A DNA stretch of 64,000 nucleotides from Planktothrix serta PCC 8927 (GTDB lineage Bacteria; Cyanobacteriota; Cyanobacteriia; Cyanobacteriales; Microcoleaceae). The position numbers and the translations under genes are program-made. Below the pieces are notes generated by a model that worked only from the letters and a program-made list of their open reading frames with translations, made no database searches and was not told the DNA's origin. Each line of letters opens with the position of its first letter. The stretch's first letter is position 1. The DNA is taken from positions 275,159 to 339,158 of the forward strand of contig NZ_LR734869.1 of the NCBI RefSeq assembly GCF_900010725.2. The letters are read 5' to 3'. Shown piece after piece: positions 35,471-43,567 of the stretch.

Positions 35471-35988
35471 ATTAGAGGAGGTAATGTTGGTGGTTGAGTA
35501 TCTGAATCAGCAGAAAATTGTGATAACTTTTCTAATAGACGCTGAAACAAACTTTTGCTAACTTCCGGCGGATTATCGCTTTTGAGGATAGGAACAACAA
35601 TATCATTAATAATCGTGTGACTTGGAGAGCGCTGTGATTTTTTAGGTAATTCGCCTCGGATTTCTCTTTGGCTGGATTTATTACCCGCCTGGAGTCTTTT
35701 TAACACTTCTTCTGAAGTTGGCAAGTAATCTAAATTTTCACTATTTTCTGTTGCTAGAAAACGAATTAATGCTGTTTGATACTTGGTAAAACTTTCATTT
35801 AATTTTGGGTTTGATTGGATTACAGACATTAACTTAGCGTGGGTTTTGTCTCCCATTTCAGGATTGAGTTGAAGCTGTTCTCCTATTGTAAAAAGTTCCT
35901 CTTGCTTGTCAGAGTTCAGGGTGACACCTGGATCTCTAATTGCCAGAAGCAAGGCCAGGAGAGTAGGGAGAGCAGGTGGTTGACTCAT
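35467..35988 (-). CDS. Small helical protein of the conflict island, translationally coupled to the 494-residue gene
   Basis: A 173-residue soluble protein. The N-terminal ~75 residues are helical (PTLLALLLAIRDPGVTLNSD, KLMSVIQSNPKLNESFTKY), with a death-domain-like or adaptor-like size. A flexible Ser/Lys-rich linker (SSQREIRGELPKKSQRSPSH) leads to a short C-terminal helix and a Pro-rich tail. No catalytic motif is present. The 4-bp overlap with the next gene suggests a stoichiometric partnership. Adaptor domains of this size occur in nSTAND-centred conflict systems, but homology is not established here. Confidence 0.7.
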   Translation of the reverse strand: MSQPPALPTLLALLLAIRDPGVTLNSDKQEELFTIGEQLQLNPEMGDKTHAKLMSVIQSNPKLNESFTKYQTALIRFLATENSENLDYLPTSEEVLKRLQAGNKSSQREIRGELPKKSQRSPSHTIINDIVVPILKSDNPPEVSKSLFQRLLEKLSQFSADSDTQPPTLPPLI

Positions 35989-36063
35989 GCTTGGGGTAAA
36001 GTAAGTTAGAATTGCTCTTAATTATAGTAGAATCAGACGCGATCGCGTTCTTGTTATTATTTA

Positions 36064-36417
36064 TCATTGTTTTACAAAAGCCGATATCCGAAATGTAGCC
36101 GCTTTAAGTTCGGCTTCGACAAGGGTTTCTAATTCTGCTTGTTGTTGGGAAGAAAGGGTTTCTCCGCGATCGCGTGCTACACGCCACAAATTCATTAATT
36201 CCGATAATTGTTTTTGTTGTTCGGCAGTAAACAATTCATCGGGGTTAAAGCTTTGAATAATCAGTAAGGCGCTGAAGTTTGTTTCGCCTAACAAAGTAGT
36301 CAAACTATCTAAAGCTTGACCCGCAGTTGTGCCAACAGACTGTTGATCTCCGGCAATAGCGCGATAAGATTTCTCACCGTTGGTATTAAATACAGGCACG
36401 ATCGCAACTGTAGTCAT
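36064..36417 (-). CDS. Small conserved cyanobacterial protein, 117 residues
   Basis: The product begins TVAIVPVFNTNGEKSYRAIA, followed by GDQQSVGTTAGQALDSLTTL, then a Q/E-rich helical C-terminus (FTAEQQKQLSELMNLWRVAR, QAELETLVEAELKA). The N-terminal half resembles HicB-like strand-helix units; the C-terminal ~60 residues are amphipathic helices. Similar proteins are widespread in cyanobacteria, frequently beside PIN toxins (from memory). It lies 17 bp downstream of the 216-residue gene, so it is co-transcribed, presumably. Confidence 0.7.
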   Translation of the reverse strand: MTTVAIVPVFNTNGEKSYRAIAGDQQSVGTTAGQALDSLTTLLGETNFSALLIIQSFNPDELFTAEQQKQLSELMNLWRVARDRGETLSSQQQAELETLVEAELKAATFRISAFVKQ

Positions 36418-36434
36418 ATCTGGTTCAAAGTTAG

Positions 36435-37010
36435 TTAATTATTAATTATAACCTTTCTTTTACCATCCCTAACTAACTCTCCATTTAAAATATTCAAACA
36501 AGTTGGACTTTCATCCATAAAATTGAGATATAATTTTTCTCCTTCAATAGTAGTCTGAGTAATAATATCTTTGCCGTACCTCCAGAGTTCTTTACCTGAT
36601 TCAGTGATAGCAGTTACATCGACTTCTTGAACAATTAACACAAGTCCCTGATTTTTGAGGGGTAAGAAATAATAAAAGAGAGAATTTAATGGGATTCTAA
36701 AAGATATTTCTCGATTTTTCACGTTTACTCCTACTACTTCCTGATTGTAGCCGAACATAATAATATCTAACTCTGGATTTATTAATAAATTCGGTTTTAA
36801 CCCATGCCCTTCTGAACAAATGCCAATGCCAAAATAATGCAGTCCTGATGTTTGGGGACGCACAATAGCCGCATAAAATTTCTGTTCATAATCATCTTCT
36901 TCATTAAGTAATATGCTTCCTAAATCGCATTGACTTAAAGAGTAAATCAACTCTTTTTTTGTTAAAAATTCTTGTAATTCTATAACGTTTGTAGTGAAAG
37001 TAATAAACAT
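36435..37010 (-). CDS. Possible immunity protein of a toxin/immunity-like pair
   Basis: A 191-residue soluble protein when started at ATG 37010 (MFITFTTNVIELQEFLTKKE). It is beta-rich (GLKPNLLINPELDIIMFGYN, LVLIVQEVDVTAITESGKEL) and ends with LNILNGELVRDGKR, which resembles a partial beta-propeller blade (a WRYGKD... YLNF pattern). No enzyme motif is seen. It starts 1 bp after the stop of the 120-residue toxin-like gene, the classical toxin-immunity arrangement. The immunity role is inferred from position, not from homology. An in-frame upstream start at 37085 would overlap the toxin-like gene. Confidence 0.6.
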   Translation of the reverse strand: MFITFTTNVIELQEFLTKKELIYSLSQCDLGSILLNEEDDYEQKFYAAIVRPQTSGLHYFGIGICSEGHGLKPNLLINPELDIIMFGYNQEVVGVNVKNREISFRIPLNSLFYYFLPLKNQGLVLIVQEVDVTAITESGKELWRYGKDIITQTTIEGEKLYLNFMDESPTCLNILNGELVRDGKRKVIINN

Positions 37011-37011
37011 T

Positions 37012-37374
37012 TTAGTTGTCTCCAGATTTGAGAAAAATTGTGATAAGTTTGTTATTTTGCCAAACTGTCTCCATTCTAAGAGCACCTCTTTTTCCGATCA
37101 AGAGAGAATCTTTGACAATTCGACCATCTGGTTGAGTTCTAATGATGTTGGTCGAGTCATAGAAGGCAGTTTCGATATGGCGTACTATGTAATCCCGGTT
37201 TTCTATTGTATCATAAATTCCAATAGATTCTAGGAGTCGGAGCATTTCTCTGCTTCTGAGAATGTTATTTCGATTACCAGTTGCTTGTCCAAAAAGATAG
37301 GAAAGTTTTTGAACAATTTTAGCTTGACGATGGGCTTGACGGATATCGGTAATAATAAAAGCGAGAACAATCAA
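37012..37374 (-). CDS. Possible polymorphic-toxin C-terminal domain, probably 5'-truncated
   Basis: A 120-residue product with pieces like YLFGQATGNRNNILRSREML, LESIGIYDTIENRDYI and GRIVKDSLLIGKRGALRMET, ending in NKLITIFLKS. This recalls C-terminal RNase domains of contact-dependent or RHS-type polymorphic toxins, from memory. The only available start is a TTG at 37374. The frame stays open without ATG/GTG for 30 codons upstream (to a stop at 37465-37467), encoding a hydrophobic stretch, so an original longer gene may have lost its 5' end. The putative immunity gene follows after 1 bp. Confidence 0.5.
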   Translation of the reverse strand: MIVLAFIITDIRQAHRQAKIVQKLSYLFGQATGNRNNILRSREMLRLLESIGIYDTIENRDYIVRHIETAFYDSTNIIRTQPDGRIVKDSLLIGKRGALRMETVWQNNKLITIFLKSGDN

Positions 37375-37675
37375 TGTTAGATCGGCAAGCAGAATATCTA
37401 GTTGAAATTTTGCTTTGAGTGTTGTTATAGTTATCTCTCCATCGTTATGTATTTCTGACTTAGTTTAGATTATAGGGCGATCGCGTTAGGAGAAGCACAA
37501 AAAAGCGCGATCAATCTTCCTTGTTATTCAGTGCTGCTCGGAGGTGGAGGTGAGGCGGGAAACTTGAGATTTTGGGAAAAAGGCTAAAATAATATGATTT
37601 TGATGAATCCATTTTTCTATAAAACTTTTGTTTTCTCTCTCCATGATAAGGCAATATTGGGCAGGATAGATATCT
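37375..37675. other. Spacer between the caspase-like gene and the toxin-like gene
   Basis: No convincing gene. It contains the in-frame upstream extension of the toxin-like gene (to 37464), a HIP1-related GCGATCGCG, and a 38-codon minus-strand frame (37528-37644) without a ribosome-binding site. Confidence 0.5.
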
Positions 37676-40162
37676 TTACAATTTATTTGTTCGCCGAGAT
37701 ATTTTCATAAATCTTATAATCATCCAACTTAAAGTTACCATAGCCATACCAATAATTAGACTTACTATTAGTGTAAAAATAACTGAATTAATATGAATGG
37801 GTGCTACTAACCCATTAAAGGCTAATATAACAGGCTGCACTGCTCCGATTAAAGCTGGAGCTATAGTAGCTATAGTAGGAATCAAGCCAGCCAAACTAGC
37901 ACCTAGGGTAATTATTAAAGTAATTATTTGCCCTCTTTCATCAGACCGGTTTTTCTCTGCGGTTTTTTGTTGTTCTGCAACTCGACGTTGAAATACAAGT
38001 CTGCTAATTTGAATAAATTCTTGAGCCAAATAGGACAGTGGAACACTCCCACAATGTTTTTCTGCTGCTATCAACTTTTGCCCTGGCAGTAAAAAATATA
38101 AATCCTCTGTCTTCCCGTTACTTTCCCACTCTGCCGCCGCTTGCTCAATATTCCGCTTGAGTTTAATTGCCTTTCTCTCCGCATTTACCCACTCACGCAA
38201 CTTATCCCAATGTCGAATCAACGCTTCATGGGCAATATCAACCACTGACACTCCATTTTCATCACTGGTAACAATTAACCGGGCTTTTTCATCATTTAAA
38301 ATCCCTATCACCTCCTCAACCTGATCCTCTGAATATTCCCCCCTTCCCAAAGTTTCTACTAATTGATATTTCGTAACTTGGCGACGAGTATCCTCTGCAT
38401 CTTCTCCTAACTGCGTTAACTCGATAAAAATCCACTTGGCTATCTCCTTTTGCGCTGTCGATAAGTTCTGAAAAACTTTATTAGCTTGTTCTTCTAGCGT
38501 TCCCTTTAAACCACCCAATTCGTTATAAGAATTAAGAGTAAGCTGATTAGGTAATCCTGGTTTTCCTTGTTGCCATTGTTGATGCCACTGCTGCCAGAGT
38601 GCTGTGAGAGAAAATTGCAATAGTGGCAAACTACCCGCAGAGTCTTTCACATCTACAATCATCTGAGTAACTAACCGACGTTTTACTTCTAAACCTACTT
38701 GCTTTGCTGGTTCACAAATCGCCTCATCTAACTCCTCAAAAGTCATCGGTGTAACTGTTACCAAATGCTCTTGAATCTTTTTTGCAAGTCCGGCATATTC
38801 CTGTTCGACACACTTACCCAAGAAATCTGCCCGCATGGTAATAACAACACAAAGTTTATTTTCAGTGCTATCTAAGGCTTTTAATAAACACTCAAAAAAC
38901 TGTTGACGTTCTGCCTCTTGTTTCGCAGTTCCTTGACACAGAGTAAACGCTTCTTCAAATTGGTCGATAACTAAAAATACCCGTTCTGCTTCAACATCTG
39001 CTACAAACTCTTGTAGTGCGATAGCCCCATTTTGATTGAGTGCATCTTTAAGCCAACGTAAGGCAGTTTTATTGCCTTCGGCAAAGGCTTCTGCTAAACT
39101 TTGCAGTGGATATTCTCCGGGTCGAATCACGGGCAAGATTTTCCATTGTTGGCTCTGTAAAAGTCGCTGTCCTAATTTTAATTGATAAAGCAATCCCGCC
39201 CTCACAACAGAAGATTTACCACTTCCCGAAGGGCCGAGAACTGCTAGAAAATTCCCGGTTCTTACTTTTTCAATTAACTCGCCAGTTAATGCCGTGCGAC
39301 CATAAAAATACTTAGGATCAGTCTCGTTAAAATCAAACGCTTGCAAACCTTTGTAGGGACAAATATCAGGTTGTCGCGTACTAACTGTTTCTTCCTTATC
39401 AATTTTTACTCCCTGAATGAGTTGAATTGCTCCGCCAGAATTGTTAAAAACTGGACGCTGGGGAAAGTTTCGCCAGTATTCATTAGTTTGTATTTGTTGG
39501 TTAACAAAATCTGCTAAAAAAAGGTTGTTTATCCACTTACCAACTTGACGCTGCTGTGGATCGAGTCCTTGTAAAAGAATGCTAGTCAGTAGACCGTGTT
39601 CACCAGTTGCGTAAGCAGTTTCCGAAGCACTACAGGCAGCAATAAAACAGCGATCGCGCACCTTGCCTGCATTTCCTGGATCGGCTTTATTTAAAACGTC
39701 GATAAATTGGCCACCATGACAACAATCCAGCCAGATAATCTGCTGTTTAACATCACTTTCTAGTAAAATATCTCGCAGTGAATTTAAAGCCAAACCATAT
39801 AATTCTTGCTCAGGATTAGTATCACTGGTAGCTAAAAATCCTTCTTTTAAACCTCTCGGTTTTCGCAAACCGTGTCCAGCAAAAAACAGCAAGGCTGTAT
39901 CAGGGCAATCTTTTTCTCCTATGCCAAACAGTTGGAGAATTTCTTCTTCTAATACCTTGATGTCAACTTCTTCTTCTCCATAACCCGGTTTAGGATTGAC
40001 CTGAAATTTCTCATTCGCAACACAGACAGGCAACCGACGCACCCTAAAACCCCCATAAGTTTCGAGAAGATGGGCGATCGCCTCCGCATCAAAAGCCGGT
40101 CTTTTCAAATTTTCCAGATCAGGATATCGGTTAATGCCGACTACCAACGCCTGTCGGTTCAT
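37676..40162 (-). CDS. Caspase-like (peptidase C14) - nSTAND NTPase - membrane protein
   Basis: An 828-residue protein, probably a stress- or phage-responsive protease switch. Residues ~1-250 are a metacaspase/orthocaspase-type domain with the His in LLFFAGHGL (His97) and the Cys in WLDCCHGG (Cys148). Residues ~270-720 are an nSTAND ATPase with Walker A GPSGSGKSS (310-318) and Walker B VFLVIDQFEEAF (Asp400), followed by the winged-helix region (SLPLLQFSLTALW, VDIAHEALIRHW). Two hydrophobic segments at ~745-785 and ~792-818 end the protein. No WD40 or TPR sensor repeats are present. It heads a minus-strand run of conflict genes. Protease substrate and trigger are unknown. Confidence 0.88.
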   Translation of the reverse strand: MNRQALVVGINRYPDLENLKRPAFDAEAIAHLLETYGGFRVRRLPVCVANEKFQVNPKPGYGEEEVDIKVLEEEILQLFGIGEKDCPDTALLFFAGHGLRKPRGLKEGFLATSDTNPEQELYGLALNSLRDILLESDVKQQIIWLDCCHGGQFIDVLNKADPGNAGKVRDRCFIAACSASETAYATGEHGLLTSILLQGLDPQQRQVGKWINNLFLADFVNQQIQTNEYWRNFPQRPVFNNSGGAIQLIQGVKIDKEETVSTRQPDICPYKGLQAFDFNETDPKYFYGRTALTGELIEKVRTGNFLAVLGPSGSGKSSVVRAGLLYQLKLGQRLLQSQQWKILPVIRPGEYPLQSLAEAFAEGNKTALRWLKDALNQNGAIALQEFVADVEAERVFLVIDQFEEAFTLCQGTAKQEAERQQFFECLLKALDSTENKLCVVITMRADFLGKCVEQEYAGLAKKIQEHLVTVTPMTFEELDEAICEPAKQVGLEVKRRLVTQMIVDVKDSAGSLPLLQFSLTALWQQWHQQWQQGKPGLPNQLTLNSYNELGGLKGTLEEQANKVFQNLSTAQKEIAKWIFIELTQLGEDAEDTRRQVTKYQLVETLGRGEYSEDQVEEVIGILNDEKARLIVTSDENGVSVVDIAHEALIRHWDKLREWVNAERKAIKLKRNIEQAAAEWESNGKTEDLYFLLPGQKLIAAEKHCGSVPLSYLAQEFIQISRLVFQRRVAEQQKTAEKNRSDERGQIITLIITLGASLAGLIPTIATIAPALIGAVQPVILAFNGLVAPIHINSVIFTLIVSLIIGMAMVTLSWMIIRFMKISRRTNKL

Positions 40163-40474
40163 GTATGATTAAAGCTACTCAGGCTGAAAGATTTTGATAT
40201 CAAGTATACCCTAAACCATCCCTGAATAAAATAATCAACCTTAAGTGCCAGATTTGAGAGGAGAAACCGGGTTTCTGTGAAAGATTGTCGGTTGGAAAAC
40301 AATAAATTTACGCAGAAACCCAGTTTCTAGGTTGCTTGTGGGTTGTCGAGAATTATCGAGTCGAGTTAGTTTGATTAATTGCTAAATTTCAATCGTTTAA
40401 TCGTTGTTTTTGATGCCTTGAGTGATAGAATTAAGGAAACTGCGATTATCTTGTACCTAAAGGTTATTTAAGCC
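40163..40474. other. Spacer with paired AGAAACC palindromes and first copy of a 63-bp direct repeat
   Basis: Contains AGAAACCGGGTTTCT (40262-40276), AGAAACCCAGTTTCT (40314-40328) and the first copy of the 63-bp repeat (40289-40351). No gene seen. Confidence 0.6.
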
Positions 40475-40730
40475 ATGACGGAAATTATTTTCCTAGTAGA
40501 ATCTGATGTTGAAGGGGGGTATATTGCCCAAGCATTAGGGGAATCAATTATTACCCAAGCTGATGATTTAGAAAGCTTAAAACAAGAAATAAAAGATGCT
40601 GTTCACTGTCATTTTATTGATGAAACATTACGTCCTAAGATCATCCGACTGGATATTGTTCAGGAAGCGGTTGGGAAACAATAAATTTATGCAGAAACCC
40701 GGTTTCTAGGTCGCTTGTGGGTTGTCGAGA
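40289..40730. repeat. 63-bp direct repeat flanking a HicB-like gene
   Basis: The copies 40289-40351 and 40668-40730 differ at 4 of 63 positions, and both run from CGGTTGG... to ...GGTTGTCGAGA. The second copy contains the last codons and stop of the HicB-like gene. This indicates a duplication of the gene's 3' end or a cassette bounded by repeats. Confidence 0.75.
40475..40684 (+). CDS. HicB-like antitoxin (short), orphan
   Basis: A 69-residue protein, ATEIIFLV-type start (MTEIIFLVESDVEGGYIAQA), then GESIITQADDLESLKQEIKD and a C-terminal strand (PKIIRLDIV). This matches the partial RNase H-like fold of HicB-type antitoxins, often misnamed oxoisovalerate dehydrogenase in databases. The usual downstream hicA toxin is absent; a 63-bp repeat copy and a short spacer follow. 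It is most likely an orphan left after loss of the toxin. Confidence 0.7.
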   Translation: MTEIIFLVESDVEGGYIAQALGESIITQADDLESLKQEIKDAVHCHFIDETLRPKIIRLDIVQEAVGKQ

Positions 40731-40874
40731 GTTTGGGTAAAATAGCAGTAGAAATTGATACTTTTAAAGGAGAAAGAAATCTAATACTATTGATGTACAA
40801 TAATTGCATCTCGACTTATTTCGATCAGTGAGTGCTGACTAAACAATTCAACCAATGAGCATCTATAAGAAACT

Positions 40875-41111
40875 TCATATAGCAATTTTATAAATACTTT
40901 TCACCTGAGTTAACCGACTTGCAAATAGCAAAGCGGCTAAAATATCATCCCGTTCCAAATCATCATAATCTGCTAAAATTTCCTCCATACTCATCCCCGA
41001 ACTTAGTAACTCTAAAATAAACTCAACCGGATAACGTAACCCTCGAATGCAAGGTTTTCCATGACAGATATTTAGATCTAGAGTAATTCGCTGCAAAAGT
41101 GATTGATTCAT
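40875..41111 (-). CDS. DUF433 antitoxin-like protein
   Basis: A 78-residue DUF433 protein: RITLDLNICHGKPCIRGLRY, then LELLSSGMSMEEILADYDDL and DDILAALLFASRL. The helix-turn-helix core is complete. These are normally followed by a DUF5615 PIN-like toxin gene, but the next sequence on the minus strand (before 40875) shows none. It is a second orphan member of the family beside the one at 7449. Confidence 0.82.
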   Translation of the reverse strand: MNQSLLQRITLDLNICHGKPCIRGLRYPVEFILELLSSGMSMEEILADYDDLERDDILAALLFASRLTQVKSIYKIAI

Positions 41112-41204
41112 AGTGAGTATTTATTAACAGGTTGTCAGCCATTTAATCATGTTTATTATTATATTATAGTCAGGATGCGATCGCCCAAAATTACAAGCAC
41201 ACCG

Positions 41205-41298
41205 AGAAACCGGGTTTCTGCGATCGCTTTTCCTGTATAACAAAAAGATAGCAGAAGAAACCCGGTTTCTGAGTTTCTATAAACACACCGAGAAACCG
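41205..41298. repeat. Paired AGAAACC palindromes
   Basis: AGAAACCGGGTTTCT (41205-41219) and AGAAACCCGGTTTCT (41256-41270) are 51 bp apart, with a third degenerate copy at 41284-41298. The same pair at the same distance occurs at 40262/40314 and 53294/53346. Confidence 0.75.
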
Positions 41299-41305
41299 GA
41301 GTTTT

Positions 41306-42550
41306 TTAATTTAAACTATAAACATCCTTGGCTTGACCGATCGCAAATTTAAGAGAAAGGGGAACCGTTTTACTAGAAAATCCCGCAAAACTGATCACAG
41401 CAATTAATGCTAAAACTGCATCTAAAGCAAAGATAGTTGGATAACCCCATTGTTCTGCAATACTGCCAAAAATGGGGCCAGCAAGGGCAATTCCGACATC
41501 AAATCCTGTTAAACAAAGGGAGAAAAATTGACCCCGTTCTTCCGGTAGACAGCGATCTGTAATTAACGTGATCATCATTGGAATAACGATTCCTGCTCCC
41601 ATTCCTTCTAGGGCTGCGGCGAATAAAATAATGTTACTTTTCGTCGTTTGAGATAACAGTAACATCGCTAAAAAATAACAGATTAACCCCCCCGTAATAA
41701 ATAAACCTCGACCATAACGATCAGACGCTCGACCTGTGGGAACTCGTACTAAAAAACTAGCGATCGCGGCGGTACTATAAAATAATCCAGAGTTAAAATT
41801 CAACCCAGATTCTTTCACGGATAAGGGTAAAAATGTGACTAAAGTTCCAAATATTAAACCCACCATTAACATCACAAATGCGGGAACCCGAAGGGGAGGA
41901 CTCCACAACATTTTGAAATACCATAACCCTTTTTGTCGCCAAGAGGTTGAGGACGGAATTGCAGTGGGTTGATCCCGTTGTGGCTCCCGAACTTGGCAAA
42001 TTCCCAGAAATGCTAAAAACGCAAACCCTGCACTGGATAAAAAGATGGGGTCATAGCCAAAAGCCATTTGCAGAGAACCCCCCACCGCAGGGCCAATAGC
42101 CATGCCAATTGGGGCGACTAAACTCATATATCCGATGACTTCCCCCCGTCTCTCCACCGGGGCAATATCGGCGACTAAGGCACTATAACCGATGGTGAAT
42201 GCCGCCACACTAATGCCATGAAATGCCCGCAGACAGAGCATTAATAGAATCGATTTCGCCCACAAATATCCCCAAGGAGCGATCATCGCCACCACTGTTC
42301 CAATTAATAATACTAATTTGCGACTTTTGCGATCGGCTAAGGGGCCAAACCAAAATCGAGCAGGTAATAAACCTAAAGCAAAAGCCCCCATCACCCAGCC
42401 AATTTGTTGTTTTGTTCCGCCGAGAAATTCAACATATAAAGGGAGTGTTGGTAATAGTGCCGTTATACTTGTCCAAAAACATAAACCTGCGATAAATAAA
42501 CTTAGCAAACTCCGTTGACACTTCGGATCAAAACTGCGAAAAGCGTTCAA
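41306..42550 (-). CDS. MFS transporter
   Basis: A 414-residue inner-membrane protein with about twelve transmembrane helices. The MFS signature between helices 2 and 3 is RFWFGPLADRKSRKLVLLIG, and GYMSLVAPIGMAIGPAVGG is the helix-5 motif of drug-efflux members. The second half repeats the loop motif (RVPTGRASDRYGRGLFI). Substrate unknown; drug/proton antiport is likely. The start is a TTG at 42550 with AAGGGG just upstream on the minus strand. It lies 12 bp downstream of the Uma2 gene. Confidence 0.88.
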   Translation of the reverse strand: MNAFRSFDPKCQRSLLSLFIAGLCFWTSITALLPTLPLYVEFLGGTKQQIGWVMGAFALGLLPARFWFGPLADRKSRKLVLLIGTVVAMIAPWGYLWAKSILLMLCLRAFHGISVAAFTIGYSALVADIAPVERRGEVIGYMSLVAPIGMAIGPAVGGSLQMAFGYDPIFLSSAGFAFLAFLGICQVREPQRDQPTAIPSSTSWRQKGLWYFKMLWSPPLRVPAFVMLMVGLIFGTLVTFLPLSVKESGLNFNSGLFYSTAAIASFLVRVPTGRASDRYGRGLFITGGLICYFLAMLLLSQTTKSNIILFAAALEGMGAGIVIPMMITLITDRCLPEERGQFFSLCLTGFDVGIALAGPIFGSIAEQWGYPTIFALDAVLALIAVISFAGFSSKTVPLSLKFAIGQAKDVYSLN

Positions 42551-42562
42551 AATACCCCTTCC

Positions 42563-43243
42563 TTAATAACGTTCAATATTGGCAATTTCTTGATTAAACC
42601 AAAGGGCTGCCATACCATTATCCATCTGAGTTAATTGTTCTAAAGTTTGCTCTAAAAGGATCATCGGCAAACCCGAAAGAGCCACAGAATATTCAATTTC
42701 TTCATATTTTCCATTTTCTCCTAAACCAAAGGCAATCACTTGTTTTCCTTTAACGTTTGTTACCCAATATTCAGGAATTCCTAACGTTGCATAAAGTTGT
42801 TTTTTCTCATCTAAATCAGTCGCTAAAGTTGTATCAGCAACTTCTCCGACTAAATCAGGAACTCGCCAACGATTTAAGTCAATCCGACGAGGTTCGCCAG
42901 CTTGCCAACGGGGTGAGTTTTCACCAATATATAAAACCCGATCAGGAGCCGAGGCGCGAGAGTTCGCTTTTTCGAGTTGACAGCGACCCAAAGAACTAAA
43001 ACTAGCAACAGGAAACCGAGCAAACCAAAAAGCAAATAGCATCGTGAATAAATCGCTAATACTGGCGTGATTAATTCCTTCTGAACCCATTTCAATTAAT
43101 AAATATCCGTCTTGATAAAAGACTTTAACTCGTTCTAAATTCGGATGATCTCGATAGACTAAATAATCATCCCATGTTGCCTTCTGCCATTTAGAAATTG
43201 CAGAATTCAGTGAAGGGGCTGTTACCGAGGATAGACTGATCAT
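42563..43243 (-). CDS. Uma2 family (DUF820) putative restriction-like nuclease
   Basis: A 226-residue cytoplasmic protein of the Uma2 family, which is greatly expanded in cyanobacteria and has a PD-(D/E)xK nuclease fold. Visible motifs are ATWDDYLVYRDHPNLERVKV, RVPDLVGEVADTTLATDLDE and KKQLYATLGIPEYWV, supplying the acidic and Lys active-site residues. Function unknown; many are regulatory or mobile-element-related. A start at ATG 43243 fits. Confidence 0.85.
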   Translation of the reverse strand: MISLSSVTAPSLNSAISKWQKATWDDYLVYRDHPNLERVKVFYQDGYLLIEMGSEGINHASISDLFTMLFAFWFARFPVASFSSLGRCQLEKANSRASAPDRVLYIGENSPRWQAGEPRRIDLNRWRVPDLVGEVADTTLATDLDEKKQLYATLGIPEYWVTNVKGKQVIAFGLGENGKYEEIEYSVALSGLPMILLEQTLEQLTQMDNGMAALWFNQEIANIERY

Positions 43244-43567
43244 AGAAATAAAAGATGTAAAAAAGCTAGAATCAGATACGGGATCGGGGTAGTAGGGGGA
43301 ATTAAAATAACTTTGATATTAATGATAACACATTCTTGATTTTTTTTGCTTGGGTGTTGGGGATTTAGGACAATTAAATTTAGATGCTTAATAGCTTATC
43401 CTCCTTAATTATCCTTCTTAGTGTCTTCGTGCCTTTGTGGTTCCTTCAAAAACCCCCCATCCCTCAAATTTATTGTAAAAAAATGAGATTCTTTCTTAAG
43501 ATAGACGTAAAAACTTGAGAAAACACGCAATATTTAGACTATAGGATAATTAAATAGGGGTTAATCC
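43244..43567. other. Spacer before the SDR gene with an interspersed repeat
   Basis: Contains the CTTAGTGTCTTCGTGCCTTT repeat (43411-43447, related to 8518 and 10287) and AT-rich sequence. ATAGGGGTTAATCC precedes the SDR start. No gene seen. Confidence 0.5.

Noticed and set aside
37528..37644. 38-codon minus-strand frame behind the caspase gene
   Set aside because: No ribosome-binding site and no recognisable sequence; kept only as a spacer remark.
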